A stretch of DNA of 14,504 bases from JANQLU01 sp964434955 (GCA_964434955.1 CAYSXI010000141.1:1-14504); one strand, 5' to 3'. Positions 1-7,180 are shown, numbered from the stretch's first letter. Numbers and translations: made by a program. Notes: generated by a model from the letters alone, not told the origin.

Positions 1-265
1 AACCAATGGACGCAGCCCACCGAAGAATTGTTCCCGAGCTATGTAAAGGTTACCGCATCCCGTGCGGCATTTCTTTATTCGACCATTTTAGGGGGCATTT
101 TACTTGAAACAAGCAAATCCGAAGGGCGTTTCGTTTTTTCCCATCAAACGTGTCGATTACAGAAACGAAATGGCGGATTTTGGGCCATACTTTGTCGTTT
201 TTTCCTGCAATCCGGGCATCCGTTGGCGAAGGGTTTTTTTAACGATTTGGTCGACCTGTTGGACA
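1..265. other. Left-edge stretch without a supportable gene
   Basis: No recognisable protein is encoded here. Plus frame 1 is open from the left edge to about 375, but it runs into the oppositely oriented DUF6807 gene and its translation matches nothing I know. Frame 2 stops at 44-46 and frame 3 at 105-107, so the tail of a plus-strand gene entering from the left is possible in any of the three frames. The minus strand has only very short frames here. I see no T-rich hairpin terminator for the convergent gene that ends at 266. Confidence 0.4.
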
Positions 266-1270
266 CTAATCTTTCTTGGCATCGTCCGAGGAATCGGCAA
301 AGGAATTGTAGAGCTCGGAAATGTTTGCTTGTTCGTGATTACCCTCATGAATTACCAATCGGTATCGCAGGGTGAGTGACTGCCCTTTTTTGATGGTGTA
401 CTCCCCTGCCCCCTTTTTCTTCTTCAAAAAATAATGCTCGCCGAAGGGGTTGGCTGCTAACAAGCCGTAGTCGCGGGCATGCCACATCGCCGGGTGACGC
501 AAGTTGTTTGGGTGATCGAATATACTGACGCCATAAACCTGGTCGTCGATCTTGCCACTGTAATCAACCCACTTCGCGGGCTTGCCCCAAATGCCGGGGC
601 CACGATCTCCATTGCTGTTGACCATGGTAGCCCCGCCCTTGATTCCACTTGGCTTGTGAGGTTTGTTTCGCAAGTTGGGATGCACGCGAACGGCGAAGGT
701 TCCTTCCTTGGTATCGTTCATCAAGACATCGCCCTCGGAGGCAATAAGTTTGATCTTGAAATCAATTGCTCGCCAGCCTTTTCCGGCGTGAAACGAGATC
801 TGCGTTTCGTCCGTCAAAATCGTCTTGTCTTTGTGGATCCATGAATTCTTTGTCGCGAAGCCTGATGCCTTATCGAAACTCGTGAATTCGGTTTGGACGA
901 CCTTCCCCTTCTCCGTCCAGAACATGATGTTGTTGATCTCATGACTGAACCAGACCGACTTGTGGTGCGGGTGATCGGGCTGCTCCCCCTTCACTTTTTT
1001 GATTGGGTAGTTGCGAGTCATACCGACGTTGTCATTGATCTTCAAGGGATAAAACAAGGGCTTCTGAAACCCGGCGAAGTGGTATTCGGTAAACAGTTGT
1101 CCGTCGACCCGAACCACCACTTTTTTCTCCTGCTTTTCCAATTCGATTTTTGGTTCACTGACGTTGAATTTCGTCGAGGCCTGCGCAACGGTAACCTGCG
1201 CCGACGTCGACGCGATGAAGACGAAAAGCCAGCCGGCGACGAGTGGCGAAGCAAAAAAGAATTTGTTCAT
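266..1270 (-). CDS. Secreted DUF6807 / 'PmoA-family' protein
   Basis: A 334-residue protein of the DUF6807 family, often labelled 'methane oxygenase PmoA' in databases. That label is misleading: these are soluble or secreted proteins, common in planctomycetes and in carbohydrate-degrading gene sets, with no settled biochemical activity. Family signatures are visible. DHPHHKSVWF lies at residues 99-108, TKEGTFAVR at about 187-195, and HPNNLRHPAMWHARDYGLLA followed by ANPFG at 253-277. I chose the start at 1270 because residues 1-25 then form a signal peptide: MNKFFF, a hydrophobic core, and a likely cleavage after STSA. An upstream in-frame ATG at 1351 would add 27 polar residues before the signal sequence and is less likely. 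The charged C-terminal tail (residues 328-334) is unremarkable. No clear Shine-Dalgarno precedes 1270. It probably acts in the periplasm or outside the cell. The family assignment is strong and the function unknown. Confidence 0.85.
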   Translation of the reverse strand: MNKFFFASPLVAGWLFVFIASTSAQVTVAQASTKFNVSEPKIELEKQEKKVVVRVDGQLFTEYHFAGFQKPLFYPLKINDNVGMTRNYPIKKVKGEQPDHPHHKSVWFSHEINNIMFWTEKGKVVQTEFTSFDKASGFATKNSWIHKDKTILTDETQISFHAGKGWRAIDFKIKLIASEGDVLMNDTKEGTFAVRVHPNLRNKPHKPSGIKGGATMVNSNGDRGPGIWGKPAKWVDYSGKIDDQVYGVSIFDHPNNLRHPAMWHARDYGLLAANPFGEHYFLKKKKGAGEYTIKKGQSLTLRYRLVIHEGNHEQANISELYNSFADSSDDAKKD

Positions 1271-1567
1271 GGATTCACTGAAGTTCAGGTTGTTGAAAAT
1301 GTTCAAGCATGGGGAGTTCTTACTGTTTGAGCCATTGGCGTTCGGTTCCATCGTCTCAATTCCCCACAGCTAGGTAAACAAATATATCAGGCGCAGGCGG
1401 CGATCGCCAAAGTCCCGAAAAAATGGCCGCAGAATTTTTCTCAAAAACCAGTTTGCGAACCGGCGCTGAAAGCACGGCTTCTGCAAAAAGTGAATTCGCA
1501 AAACGAACCAAATGGCGGCAATGTCAGAATCGCAAATGTCCTGTCCAGCAAGGTGAAGTCGCTGAAA
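1271..1567. other. Spacer between the DUF6807 and USP genes
   Basis: Nearly 300 bases with no convincing gene; the small frames on both strands match nothing I recognise. On the minus strand a TATATT (plus 1381-1386) could serve as a -10 element for the DUF6807 gene, giving a leader of about 100 bases, but I find no good -35. A ten-base palindrome GGCGATCGCC sits at 1399-1408; a single copy has no obvious meaning. The right end passes into a tandem repeat at the 3' end of the USP gene. Confidence 0.4.
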
Positions 1568-1621
1568 TCAGAGCAGGAGCCTTGGTCAGAGCAGGAGCTT
1601 TGGTCAGAGCAGGAGCATGGG
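1568..1621. repeat. Three 18-base tandem repeats spanning the USP stop codon
   Basis: Three adjacent 18-base units lie at 1568-1585, 1586-1603 and 1604-1621, each beginning TCAGAGCAGGAGC and differing only near the end. Read on the minus strand, the first unit met (1604-1621) encodes the last codons of the USP gene, Pro-Met-Leu-Leu-Leu-stop. The next two repeat that pattern in the same frame as Pro-Lys-Leu-Leu-Leu-stop and Pro-Arg-Leu-Leu-Leu-stop. The 3' end of the gene, with its stop codon, therefore appears to have been duplicated twice downstream. Confidence 0.9.
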
Positions 1622-2467
1622 AACGTCACGCAACTCCACGCTGAGCGGATAAGCCAGACCGTGCATCGCAAGTTGGTCTTCGTCCTTGGTGTTCAGGACC
1701 AAAAGGTTGACGGATTTGTCGCGAATGAGATTTCGATAGTCGGATAAATGATGACCGACCGTAACAACTGATTCAACTTTGACGGGAATCCCCGCATCTT
1801 TGATTCCCTGTTTGCAGGATTCAATGTAATCGGCCGGCTCCTTCAACAGTTGGTCCATAATGACCTGGCGAGCCAAATCCGTATCAATATCGGGAATACG
1901 TGAAATTGTCTGGATGTAACGTGCGAAGGTTTGCTCGTCCTCAACATGAGCAAGAATCATTGTGCCGTTGTTTTCGGTGAACTTCGCCGCGTAGGAAACC
2001 AGTCGGGCATCGCCGGCCAGATGGTCCGTTACGGCCATGACTTTTTTGGGATGGCTGAGATCCAGCTCGAGCGATTCCGCCTGCTCCGGTCGCGGAAACA
2101 AAATGACGGGAATCGAAGTGGCTTGGGTCAATACGTCAACGTAAACTCCCAAGCTGTAGGGGTAGTCGGTGGCCGGAATGTGAAGATTGCGATAGGTGAC
2201 AATCAAATCGGGCGCCGCTTCTTTCACTTTTTCCAAGAGCATGGAAACGCTGTCGTACTCGTCTCCTTCGATCCAGGAAACTTCAATCCCGTCTTCCACG
2301 CTATCGATTACGCTGAGAAACGTCTCGATGTCGTTGCGAAATCGGGTTTGATCATGACTGCCTTCATCCACGATGACCACGATCTTTTGCAGGACGGCTT
2401 TTTCCATTTCAAAAACCGGTTTTGCGGCGGAGTTGAACAGGCTTTCGAATTCGTCGATTTGGGTCAT
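1604..2467 (-). CDS. Tandem universal stress protein (UspA-like)
   Basis: A 287-residue cytoplasmic protein with two universal-stress-protein domains, at about residues 26-125 and 140-287. Each begins with a typical beta strand (QKIVVIVD; PKKVMAVTD) and contains the late conserved strand (PDLIVTYR; VNLLVLNT). The usual ATP-binding signature of this superfamily, G-x2-G-x9-G-[S/T], is absent from both halves: domain 2 reads GLAYPLSVELRDVPMLLL at that place. A non-ATP-binding role in signalling or stress tolerance is therefore more likely, by inference. The ATG at 2467 has an AGGAA ribosome-binding site (plus 2474-2478) six bases upstream, which supports this start. It is transcribed divergently from the sulfatase. 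Its 3' end lies in an 18-base tandem repeat. A single-domain ancestor duplicated in the usual USP manner would explain the layout. Confidence 0.85.
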   Translation of the reverse strand: MTQIDEFESLFNSAAKPVFEMEKAVLQKIVVIVDEGSHDQTRFRNDIETFLSVIDSVEDGIEVSWIEGDEYDSVSMLLEKVKEAAPDLIVTYRNLHIPATDYPYSLGVYVDVLTQATSIPVILFPRPEQAESLELDLSHPKKVMAVTDHLAGDARLVSYAAKFTENNGTMILAHVEDEQTFARYIQTISRIPDIDTDLARQVIMDQLLKEPADYIESCKQGIKDAGIPVKVESVVTVGHHLSDYRNLIRDKSVNLLVLNTKDEDQLAMHGLAYPLSVELRDVPMLLL

Positions 2468-2558
2468 GTTTTGTTCCTGCGGAAAATTAGCCTATGCCAT
2501 TTTAGAGCGGGGTACGCTCCACGTCACCAACGCTTGATTCTGCCAATTGCCAAACTGA

Positions 2559-2568
2559 GTTATGATGG
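2559..2568 (+). promoter_or_regulatory. Candidate -10 element upstream of the sulfatase
   Basis: TATGAT at 2561-2566 lies 52 bases upstream of the sulfatase start. The surrounding ten bases, GTTATGATGG, are identical to those at 9923-9932 upstream of the DUF6798-type gene. No convincing -35 sits at 16-18 bases, so this is a suggestion only. Confidence 0.3.
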
Positions 2569-2618
2569 TCGCAGAGTCCATTTCGTTTGTTAAAACTCCA
2601 AGGCCGAGCCCAGATCCG

Positions 2619-4001
2619 ATGCCGAAACTCCAGTTAATTTTCGCGACGGTTGTTACTGCGTGTTTTATCGCGACTTCGATCTCATGTTTGTCTGCAAACG
2701 AGTCGGGTGCCGAAAAACAACCCAATATCGTCATTCTTTATTCCGACGATGCTGGCTATGCCGACTTTGGATTCCAGGCTGGCGTGCGGAACGACATGAA
2801 GGCACTGACACCAAATATCGACAGGATCGCGAAATCGGGCGCGGTGTTTACCAACGCCTACATGTCGGGTTGCGTTTGCAGTCCTTCCCGGGCGGGCATG
2901 ATGACCGGTCGTTATCAAAGTCGATTCGGACACGACAACAATATCCCGCCGGGATTCATGAAGGGCGGTTTGCCCAAGTCCGAAACCTTGATGCCGAAAC
3001 GGCTCAAGAAACTTGGCTACCGGACGGGTTTAATTGGCAAGTGGCATTTGGGATATCCCGATGGATTTCAACCGAATGATCGAGGCTTCGATTGGTTTTA
3101 TGGGTGCCTCCAGGGATCCCGTTCCTACTTTCCGATGAAAAAGACAACGCCGCACCGAGTGTTTCTCGAGAACCGCAAACCGACGCCCGAAGGTGGATAC
3201 ACAACGGATCGAATCGGCGATGGCGCATGTCGATTTATCAAAGAGAACCGGGACGAGCCCTTCTTTCTTTTTGTTTCTTTCACGGCACCGCACGGTCCAT
3301 TGCAACCCAAACAAAAAGACCTCGATGCATTGGAAGCAATCCAGGACGTGAAACGACGAAAGTATGCTGGTTTGGTCAAGGCGCTCGACGACAACGTGGG
3401 GAAAATCATGGCATGCTTGAAGGAGCATGACCTGACCAACAACACCCTCGTGATCTTTACCAACGACAATGGTGGGCAAACCAAAACCGGAGCCAATAAC
3501 TTTCCATTGCGGGGCTCGAAAGGAAACCTGTACGAAGGTGGGGTCCGCGTGCCAATGGCCGCTCAATGGCCGAAGGTGATCAAGCCCGGAACTCAAATCG
3601 ACTCGCCGGTCATTTCCCTCGACTTCCTGCCGACCTTCGTAGAATTGGGAGGCGGCAAAGTGGATCCGGAATGGAAACTGGACGGTCGAAGCCTCAAAAA
3701 CCTGTTAGCGGGAAAAGAAAATACGAGTCAATGGTCCCGTACCTTCTATTGGCGCCAACACGGGAGCCAAGGCAATCTGGCTTGCCGGAAGGACGATTGG
3801 AAACTGGTTTTCAACCGCGCGAATCAATCAGAACCGGAACTTTATGATCTCAGCAAGGATCCATCCGAGCAGAAAGACGTGGCCGGCGAACATCCAAAGC
3901 TGGTCGGGGCCTTGCGGAAAGAACTGGCCGTGTGGGAAAAGCCGATGAAGGAGCCACTTTGGGGGCAAACTCGGCGACCGAAGTCCCAAAGCAAAAAATA
4001 G
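2619..4001 (+). CDS. Secreted Cys-type arylsulfatase-family sulfatase
   Basis: A 460-residue type I sulfatase, which hydrolyses sulfate esters using a formylglycine made from an active-site cysteine. In planctomycetes such enzymes usually desulfate algal polysaccharides. The signature CSPSRAGMMTGR places the modified Cys at residue 87, with Arg91 following. Metal and substrate residues are recognisable: Asp43-Asp44 in YSDDAGYADFG, Lys141 and His143 in GKWHLG, His225 in APHGP, Asp283-Asn284 in NDNGG, and Lys301 in RGSKGN. The start at 2619 was preferred over an in-frame ATG at 2562 because it begins a clean signal peptide (MPKLQLIFATVVTACFIATS) with likely cleavage after LSA. The cysteine near the cleavage site does not fit a good lipobox. 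Activity requires an FGE or anSME maturase, not encoded here. A six-base hairpin (AGGCAG/CTGCCT, 4009-4029) follows the stop but lacks a T run. The exact substrate cannot be read from sequence. Confidence 0.92.
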   Translation: MPKLQLIFATVVTACFIATSISCLSANESGAEKQPNIVILYSDDAGYADFGFQAGVRNDMKALTPNIDRIAKSGAVFTNAYMSGCVCSPSRAGMMTGRYQSRFGHDNNIPPGFMKGGLPKSETLMPKRLKKLGYRTGLIGKWHLGYPDGFQPNDRGFDWFYGCLQGSRSYFPMKKTTPHRVFLENRKPTPEGGYTTDRIGDGACRFIKENRDEPFFLFVSFTAPHGPLQPKQKDLDALEAIQDVKRRKYAGLVKALDDNVGKIMACLKEHDLTNNTLVIFTNDNGGQTKTGANNFPLRGSKGNLYEGGVRVPMAAQWPKVIKPGTQIDSPVISLDFLPTFVELGGGKVDPEWKLDGRSLKNLLAGKENTSQWSRTFYWRQHGSQGNLACRKDDWKLVFNRANQSEPELYDLSKDPSEQKDVAGEHPKLVGALRKELAVWEKPMKEPLWGQTRRPKSQSKK

Positions 4002-4052
4002 TGTGTCAAGGCAGAAAGAGCCGCTGCCTCGTTGGGACGACATCATGAATCT

Positions 4053-4086
4053 AGTCGACCAAGAATTTTAGTCGGCCAAGAATTTT
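4053..4086. repeat. Two 17-base tandem repeats beside the tRNA 3' end
   Basis: Two adjacent 17-base copies (4053-4069 and 4070-4086), AGTCGACCAAGAATTTT and AGTCGGCCAAGAATTTT, differ at one base. They lie ten bases beyond the 3' end of the minus-strand tRNA-Leu gene and about 50 bases after the sulfatase stop. Confidence 0.85.
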
Positions 4087-4096
4087 AAACGGCAAG

Positions 4097-4180
4097 TGCG
4101 GGCGAGAGGATTCGAACCTCCACTCCCTAACGGGAACATGGCCCTCAACCATGCGCGTCTGCCAGTTCCGCCACGCCCGC
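4097..4180 (-). tRNA. tRNA-Leu (anticodon GAG)
   Basis: An 84-nucleotide class II tRNA with a long variable arm. The acceptor stem pairs GCGGGCG (plus 4174-4180) with CGCCCGC (plus 4098-4104), and the discriminator is A, as in leucine tRNAs. The anticodon stem is CATGG/CCATG and the loop TTGAGGG, giving anticodon GAG (plus 4144-4146), which reads CUC and CUU. The T arm contains GGTTCGAATCC. The 3' CCA is not encoded, so it must be added enzymatically. It is a lone tRNA gene. Confidence 0.96.
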
Positions 4181-4197
4181 GAATTTGAGGAAAGAAC

Positions 4198-4225
4198 AGT
4201 CTAAAGTTTTGTTGCTCGCAGTCAA
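4198..4225 (-). promoter_or_regulatory. Promoter of tRNA-Leu
   Basis: On the minus strand TTGACT (plus 4220-4225) and TAGACT (plus 4198-4203) are separated by 16 bases. The -10 ends 17 bases before the tRNA 5' end, leaving room for a leader of about ten bases. This is the best sigma-70-type match in the window. Confidence 0.6.
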
Positions 4226-4265
4226 GCGACAATCGTTTTGGGTGGCCCGTCTGCCCAATCCGGCC

Positions 4266-4297
4266 GCCAGTTCCATTTGCTGCCAATTCCATTCACT
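4266..4297. repeat. Two 16-base tandem repeats across the GAF gene stop codon
   Basis: Two adjacent 16-base units, 4266-4281 (GCCAGTTCCATTTGCT) and 4282-4297 (GCCAATTCCATTCACT), match at 13 positions. The second contains the stop codon of the minus-strand GAF gene. A third partial copy (GCCAG) begins at 4298 inside the gene. Confidence 0.7.
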
Positions 4298-5651
4298 GCC
4301 AGGTCAAACGAAACCCCGACTTTTCCGTTGCAACGTCAAAGACTTGCCCGGTTTCAAACTCGTACTCGGAATTCGAGGTCCCAACCAACTCATCCAGGTG
4401 GCACCAGCCGCCATCTTTTCCGGTCGAACTTTCGAGCATCGTTTGGTTGTCCAAATCGATCAGGACACATTGAATTTGGCAGGCCGAGCTTTCAGGCTCC
4501 AATCTCGAAATCGCATCCGCAATTCCTTCGACCATCTTTTTGGGCGATTCCATGTGATGACGGAGCGAGCAAAAACTGGTTTGAATGGACGCGGCGATTT
4601 CATCTGCCCAATTTGATTCGCGGGAAACCGTCGCCGAAAGGAGCCACAGTTTTCCTTCCTCATTGATAGACCAATCGCTGACGCATGGGTTCGCCCCCGA
4701 TCCATCAATCGCTTCAATTTTGACTTCGTCGACCGGCGGCAAAACCACCGGTTTCCGCCGTTCCAAAGTAAACGATTCCGATGCAGAAGATGCTTTGCGA
4801 AGCGAGCGAATTTCTTCCAATGCAGCATCGAACTGAAGTTCCGACGCCAGTCGCCCGGCAATGATTTCGACCATATTAACGACCCCCGAATCGTAGTCGC
4901 GGATTTCGTCGCCAAACAGCCAGAGCGTGCCAAGCAGCGTGTTCATCGACGAAACGGGAACGCAAATCGCGGATGATGCTTCGCCAGGCACCCGCCAGTG
5001 GGGAAGTTCATCCGTGTTTTCGATGACGACCGCGTGTCCAACCATCGCTTCGATATCGGCAATGCTTCGTTCAATCGGGCGACTCGTGTCCATTGACTCG
5101 GCAGCGATTCCCCACGTCACACGGGTTTCCAGTGTCGAAGTCGATTCATCAAGGATACAAAGTGCTGCGGCCGAACACTGGGTGACACTGCATGCTGAAT
5201 CCAGCAAGGATTCGATAATCTCGAGCGGCTTTTTGCCTTCGGCATCGCGTTGGATCACGGGGACCTGCGAAGCCATTTGTGCGTTCAGCTCACGTTTTTC
5301 GATTTTTGCTTTTTCGATTTGCAGCGAAAGTTCGTTCAGGGCGGAAGCGATGGCTTCCGCGGCCTCCCGTGGAATCGGTTTCGATTTGGCTGCCGCATTG
5401 GATGAGAGGTCGACGACCCGAAATTCGCCCAATGATGGCATGTCGGCACAGGATTCTTGTGCGGAATGAGCGATCTTTCGAGTTTCAATGAACTTGAATT
5501 CCCAGCCACAGGCTCGGTCAAGTTTTTTGCAGACCTCTCCCGACTTGGTGACCAGAAATTGGGGGGAGGTTTCGTCTTCGACGTGGAGTTTCAGGTATTC
5601 GGGAAGCGTATCGTTCATGGCTATGGCTGGCTGAATGGTTCGCCAATCCAT
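4293..5651 (-). CDS. GAF-domain protein with degenerate PP2C-like C-terminus
   Basis: A 452-residue soluble, probably regulatory, protein. Residues 98-130 are a charged helix, likely a short coiled coil. A GAF sensory domain covers about 143-273, with CSAAALCILDE at its start and AICVPVSSMNTLLGTLWLFG near its end. Residues 325-452 have the layout of a SpoIIE/RsbU-type PP2C phosphatase: a strand and loop LWLLSATVS, the helix AASIQTSFCSLRHHMESP, the helix MVEGIADAISRL, and CVLIDLDNQTMLESSTG. The metal-binding Asp expected in the A-D-V-S-G motif is Thr341, and the following Gly is absent. I infer a pseudophosphatase or binding domain. The first 95 residues match nothing I know. The ATG at 5651 has AGGAG about ten bases upstream; an in-frame ATG at 5618 (MNDTLPEYL) is a real alternative. 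The stop lies in a 16-base repeat. The GAF call is firm; the PP2C relation is inference. Confidence 0.75.
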   Translation of the reverse strand: MDWRTIQPAIAMNDTLPEYLKLHVEDETSPQFLVTKSGEVCKKLDRACGWEFKFIETRKIAHSAQESCADMPSLGEFRVVDLSSNAAAKSKPIPREAAEAIASALNELSLQIEKAKIEKRELNAQMASQVPVIQRDAEGKKPLEIIESLLDSACSVTQCSAAALCILDESTSTLETRVTWGIAAESMDTSRPIERSIADIEAMVGHAVVIENTDELPHWRVPGEASSAICVPVSSMNTLLGTLWLFGDEIRDYDSGVVNMVEIIAGRLASELQFDAALEEIRSLRKASSASESFTLERRKPVVLPPVDEVKIEAIDGSGANPCVSDWSINEEGKLWLLSATVSRESNWADEIAASIQTSFCSLRHHMESPKKMVEGIADAISRLEPESSACQIQCVLIDLDNQTMLESSTGKDGGWCHLDELVGTSNSEYEFETGQVFDVATEKSGFRLTWQ

Positions 5652-6036
5652 GGCCGGGATGTCTCCTCGAAAACAAGATTCGGCAATTCACGCCGCCAAG
5701 GTTCACCCGATCGGCAGGGTTTATCAGAAATCTTGGATCCGAGCCCGCTAAACTTCCCATAACCGGACTCACCTGTATTTCCCGAACGCGGCGCCCGAAA
5801 GGGTGCTCGAAATGGGCCACTCAATTCCAGCAAAGGTCGGTCATGTGGTTGCGAAGTGGTGGGAGATCGTATGCTGACCCTGCGAAGCCGACCGCCGAGA
5901 CAGGGCAACCGCCCAAACCCGGCTCCAAGCGTTTGGAGAGGAAAAAATAAGGCCTTTTGAGCCCAATTTGACGCCTTGTGGGTTTGGCATCCAATATGTA
6001 AATTGGTCCTTCTGCGCGAAAGTTGCTTTTGAGCGT
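5652..6036. other. Non-coding stretch between the GAF gene and rplM leader
   Basis: Short open frames occur on both strands, but none looks like a protein I know and they overlap one another. GGTCGG at 5835-5840 can pair with CCGACC at 5888-5893, with an inner TCA/TGA pairing, so a structured RNA or a dispersed repeat is possible around 5830-5900. It does not match SRP RNA, 6S RNA, tmRNA or RNase P as I know them. A possible plus-strand promoter lies near its right end. Confidence 0.35.
5968..5997 (+). promoter_or_regulatory. rplM: Candidate rplM-rpsI promoter
   Basis: TTGACG (5968-5973) is followed after 18 bases by CAATAT (5992-5997), a good -35 with a weak -10. The -10 overlaps a small inverted repeat, CCAAT (5991-5995) with ATTGG (6002-6006). 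Initiation here would give a leader of about 200 bases containing all three hairpins described next. Confidence 0.3.
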
Positions 6037-6156
6037 TTGTCGCTTATCGCTTTGTTGCGACAACCATTTGACCATGTCGATTGCTCAAATCGAACCCAAC
6101 TTTTGCCTGCTTGATTGGCAGCCGAATTCGCTTCCATGGCGTGATGCTGCAATCAA
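6037..6156 (+). promoter_or_regulatory. Possible structured leader of the rplM-rpsI operon
   Basis: Three successive hairpins can be drawn. First, TTGTCGC (6037-6043) pairs with GCGACAA (6057-6063). Second, CGATT (6078-6082) pairs with AATCG (6088-6092). Third, TTGATTGGCAGC (6111-6122) pairs with GCTGCAATCAA (6146-6156): eleven pairs with one bulged G. They lie 50-170 bases ahead of rplM. Ribosomal-protein leaders that bind their own product, including L13 leaders, are known in other phyla. I do not claim a match to any described family. Confidence 0.4.
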
Positions 6157-6194
6157 ACCCTGGAAGATGAAACAAACATGGTGATCCGTTATTC

Positions 6195-6199
6195 GGAGA
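6195..6199 (+). promoter_or_regulatory. rplM: Ribosome-binding site fixing the rplM GTG start
   Basis: GGAGA ends six bases before the GTG at 6206. No in-frame ATG gives a normal L13 N-terminus, so this site decides in favour of the GTG. Confidence 0.7.
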
Positions 6200-6205
6200 C
6201 GAATC

Positions 6206-6661
6206 GTGCCTGGCACAAAAACCTACGTCGCAAAACCCGGTGAAGTGAACAAAGACTGGTGGCATGTTGATGCTGACGGCCTGATCGTTGGTCGATTGGC
6301 ATCTCGAATCGCCGTCATTTTGATGGGCAAGCATCGACCTACTTACACGCCGCATGTCGACACCGGTGACTTTGTCGTCGTAACCAATGCGGAAAAAGTT
6401 GTCTTCAGCGGAAACAAGCTGGAGAAAAAGGAATACACTTGGTACACCGGCTACCCTGGCCTGCGAAGTGAAACCGCAGCAACTCGGCTCGAGCGAAAAC
6501 CCGAGCAAATTTTGCGAGAAGCCGTTCGGCGGATGTTGCCAAAGAACAAACTTGGCCGACAAATGTTGTCCAAGTTGAAAGTCTATCGAGGGTCGGAGCA
6601 TCCCCATCAGGCGCAAAATCCAAAATGCATGGATCAAGCGGTCACTGGTGAAAGTAACTAG
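6206..6661 (+). CDS. rplM: Large ribosomal subunit protein uL13
   Basis: Ribosomal protein L13, 151 residues, an early-assembly component of the 50S subunit that binds 23S rRNA. Recognisable elements are the N-terminal KDWWHVDADGLIVGRLASRI, the central GKHRPTYTPHVDTGDFVVV and NAEKVVFSGNK, then REAVRRMLPKNKLGRQML and KLKVYRGSEHPHQAQNP. This is the normal full length plus about ten polar residues at the C-terminus. It starts with GTG, supported by GGAGA six bases upstream. rpsI follows after 58 bases on the same strand, the usual rplM-rpsI operon order in bacteria. A potentially structured leader precedes it, so autogenous control is conceivable but unproven. Confidence 0.98.
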   Translation: MPGTKTYVAKPGEVNKDWWHVDADGLIVGRLASRIAVILMGKHRPTYTPHVDTGDFVVVTNAEKVVFSGNKLEKKEYTWYTGYPGLRSETAATRLERKPEQILREAVRRMLPKNKLGRQMLSKLKVYRGSEHPHQAQNPKCMDQAVTGESN

Positions 6662-6719
6662 TTGAAGCAATACCGAGAATTAACACTCGAAACCAAATAC
6701 TCAAATCAAATAAGACAAA

Positions 6720-7133
6720 ATGGTTGCAACAAAAGTTGACAAGATTACGGGCGAAGCAATGGGCACGGGACGTCGAAAGTCTTCCGTCGCACGCGTTCGC
6801 GTCAAATCAGGCAGTGGCAAAATCACGATCAACGGTCGTGATTTCGAAGTCTATTTTCCAAACGTTCAGGATCGAACTGCAATTGTTTCGACTTTGGACG
6901 CAGTTGATCAACGTTCGGCCGTCGATGTAAACATCAAGGTCAACGGTGGTGGAACGACCGGCCAAGCGGGCGCTTGCCGAATGGGACTTGCTCGTGCCCT
7001 GGTTGGCATGGATACGGAATTCTTCCAGGCACTTCGAGATGGCGGTTTCTTGACGCGAGACTCTCGAATGAAAGAACGTAAGAAATGCGGTCTTCACGGT
7101 GCTCGACGCGGAACTCAGTTCTCGAAACGTTAG
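6720..7133 (+). CDS. rpsI: Small ribosomal subunit protein uS9
   Basis: Ribosomal protein S9, 137 residues, in the head of the 30S subunit, where its C-terminal tail reaches the P-site tRNA. The family is clear from GTGRRKSSVARVRVKSGSGK near the N-terminus, IKVNGGGTTGQAGACRMGLA in the middle and the basic tail ending KKCGLHGARRGTQFSKR, whose last residues SKR are the conserved tRNA-contacting end. The ATG at 6720 has no Shine-Dalgarno; A-rich sequence precedes it (AAATAAGACAAA). About 13 residues (VATKVDKITGEAM) precede the conserved GTGRRK. It is co-oriented with rplM and is followed 47 bases later by an intrinsic terminator, so it should be the last gene of the operon. Confidence 0.98.
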   Translation: MVATKVDKITGEAMGTGRRKSSVARVRVKSGSGKITINGRDFEVYFPNVQDRTAIVSTLDAVDQRSAVDVNIKVNGGGTTGQAGACRMGLARALVGMDTEFFQALRDGGFLTRDSRMKERKKCGLHGARRGTQFSKR

Positions 7134-7180
7134 GTTTCGTCGCGGGGTAACGAATTTCCCTCGAAAATCATTAAACACTC

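Noticed and set aside
28..375. 115-codon plus-strand open frame at the left edge
   Set aside because: It overlaps the DUF6807 gene antisense over its last 110 bases, has no recognisable family and no ribosome-binding site.
1399..1408. GGCGATCGCC palindrome as a regulatory site
   Set aside because: Only one copy noticed, with no placement relative to a promoter; expected by chance at this base composition.
4009..4029. Terminator after the sulfatase
   Set aside because: AGGCAG/CTGCCT can pair, but no T run follows, so it is not a convincing intrinsic terminator.
5820..5945. SRP RNA, 6S RNA or tmRNA in the long gap
   Set aside because: The SRP core (GGUCAGG with GGAAGGAGCAG), 6S bubble layout and tmRNA tRNA-like ends are not found.
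6178..6243. 21-codon ORF starting ATG GTG just before rplM, as a leader peptide
   Set aside because: It runs 38 bases into rplM in another frame, has no ribosome-binding site and no attenuator-like codon run.
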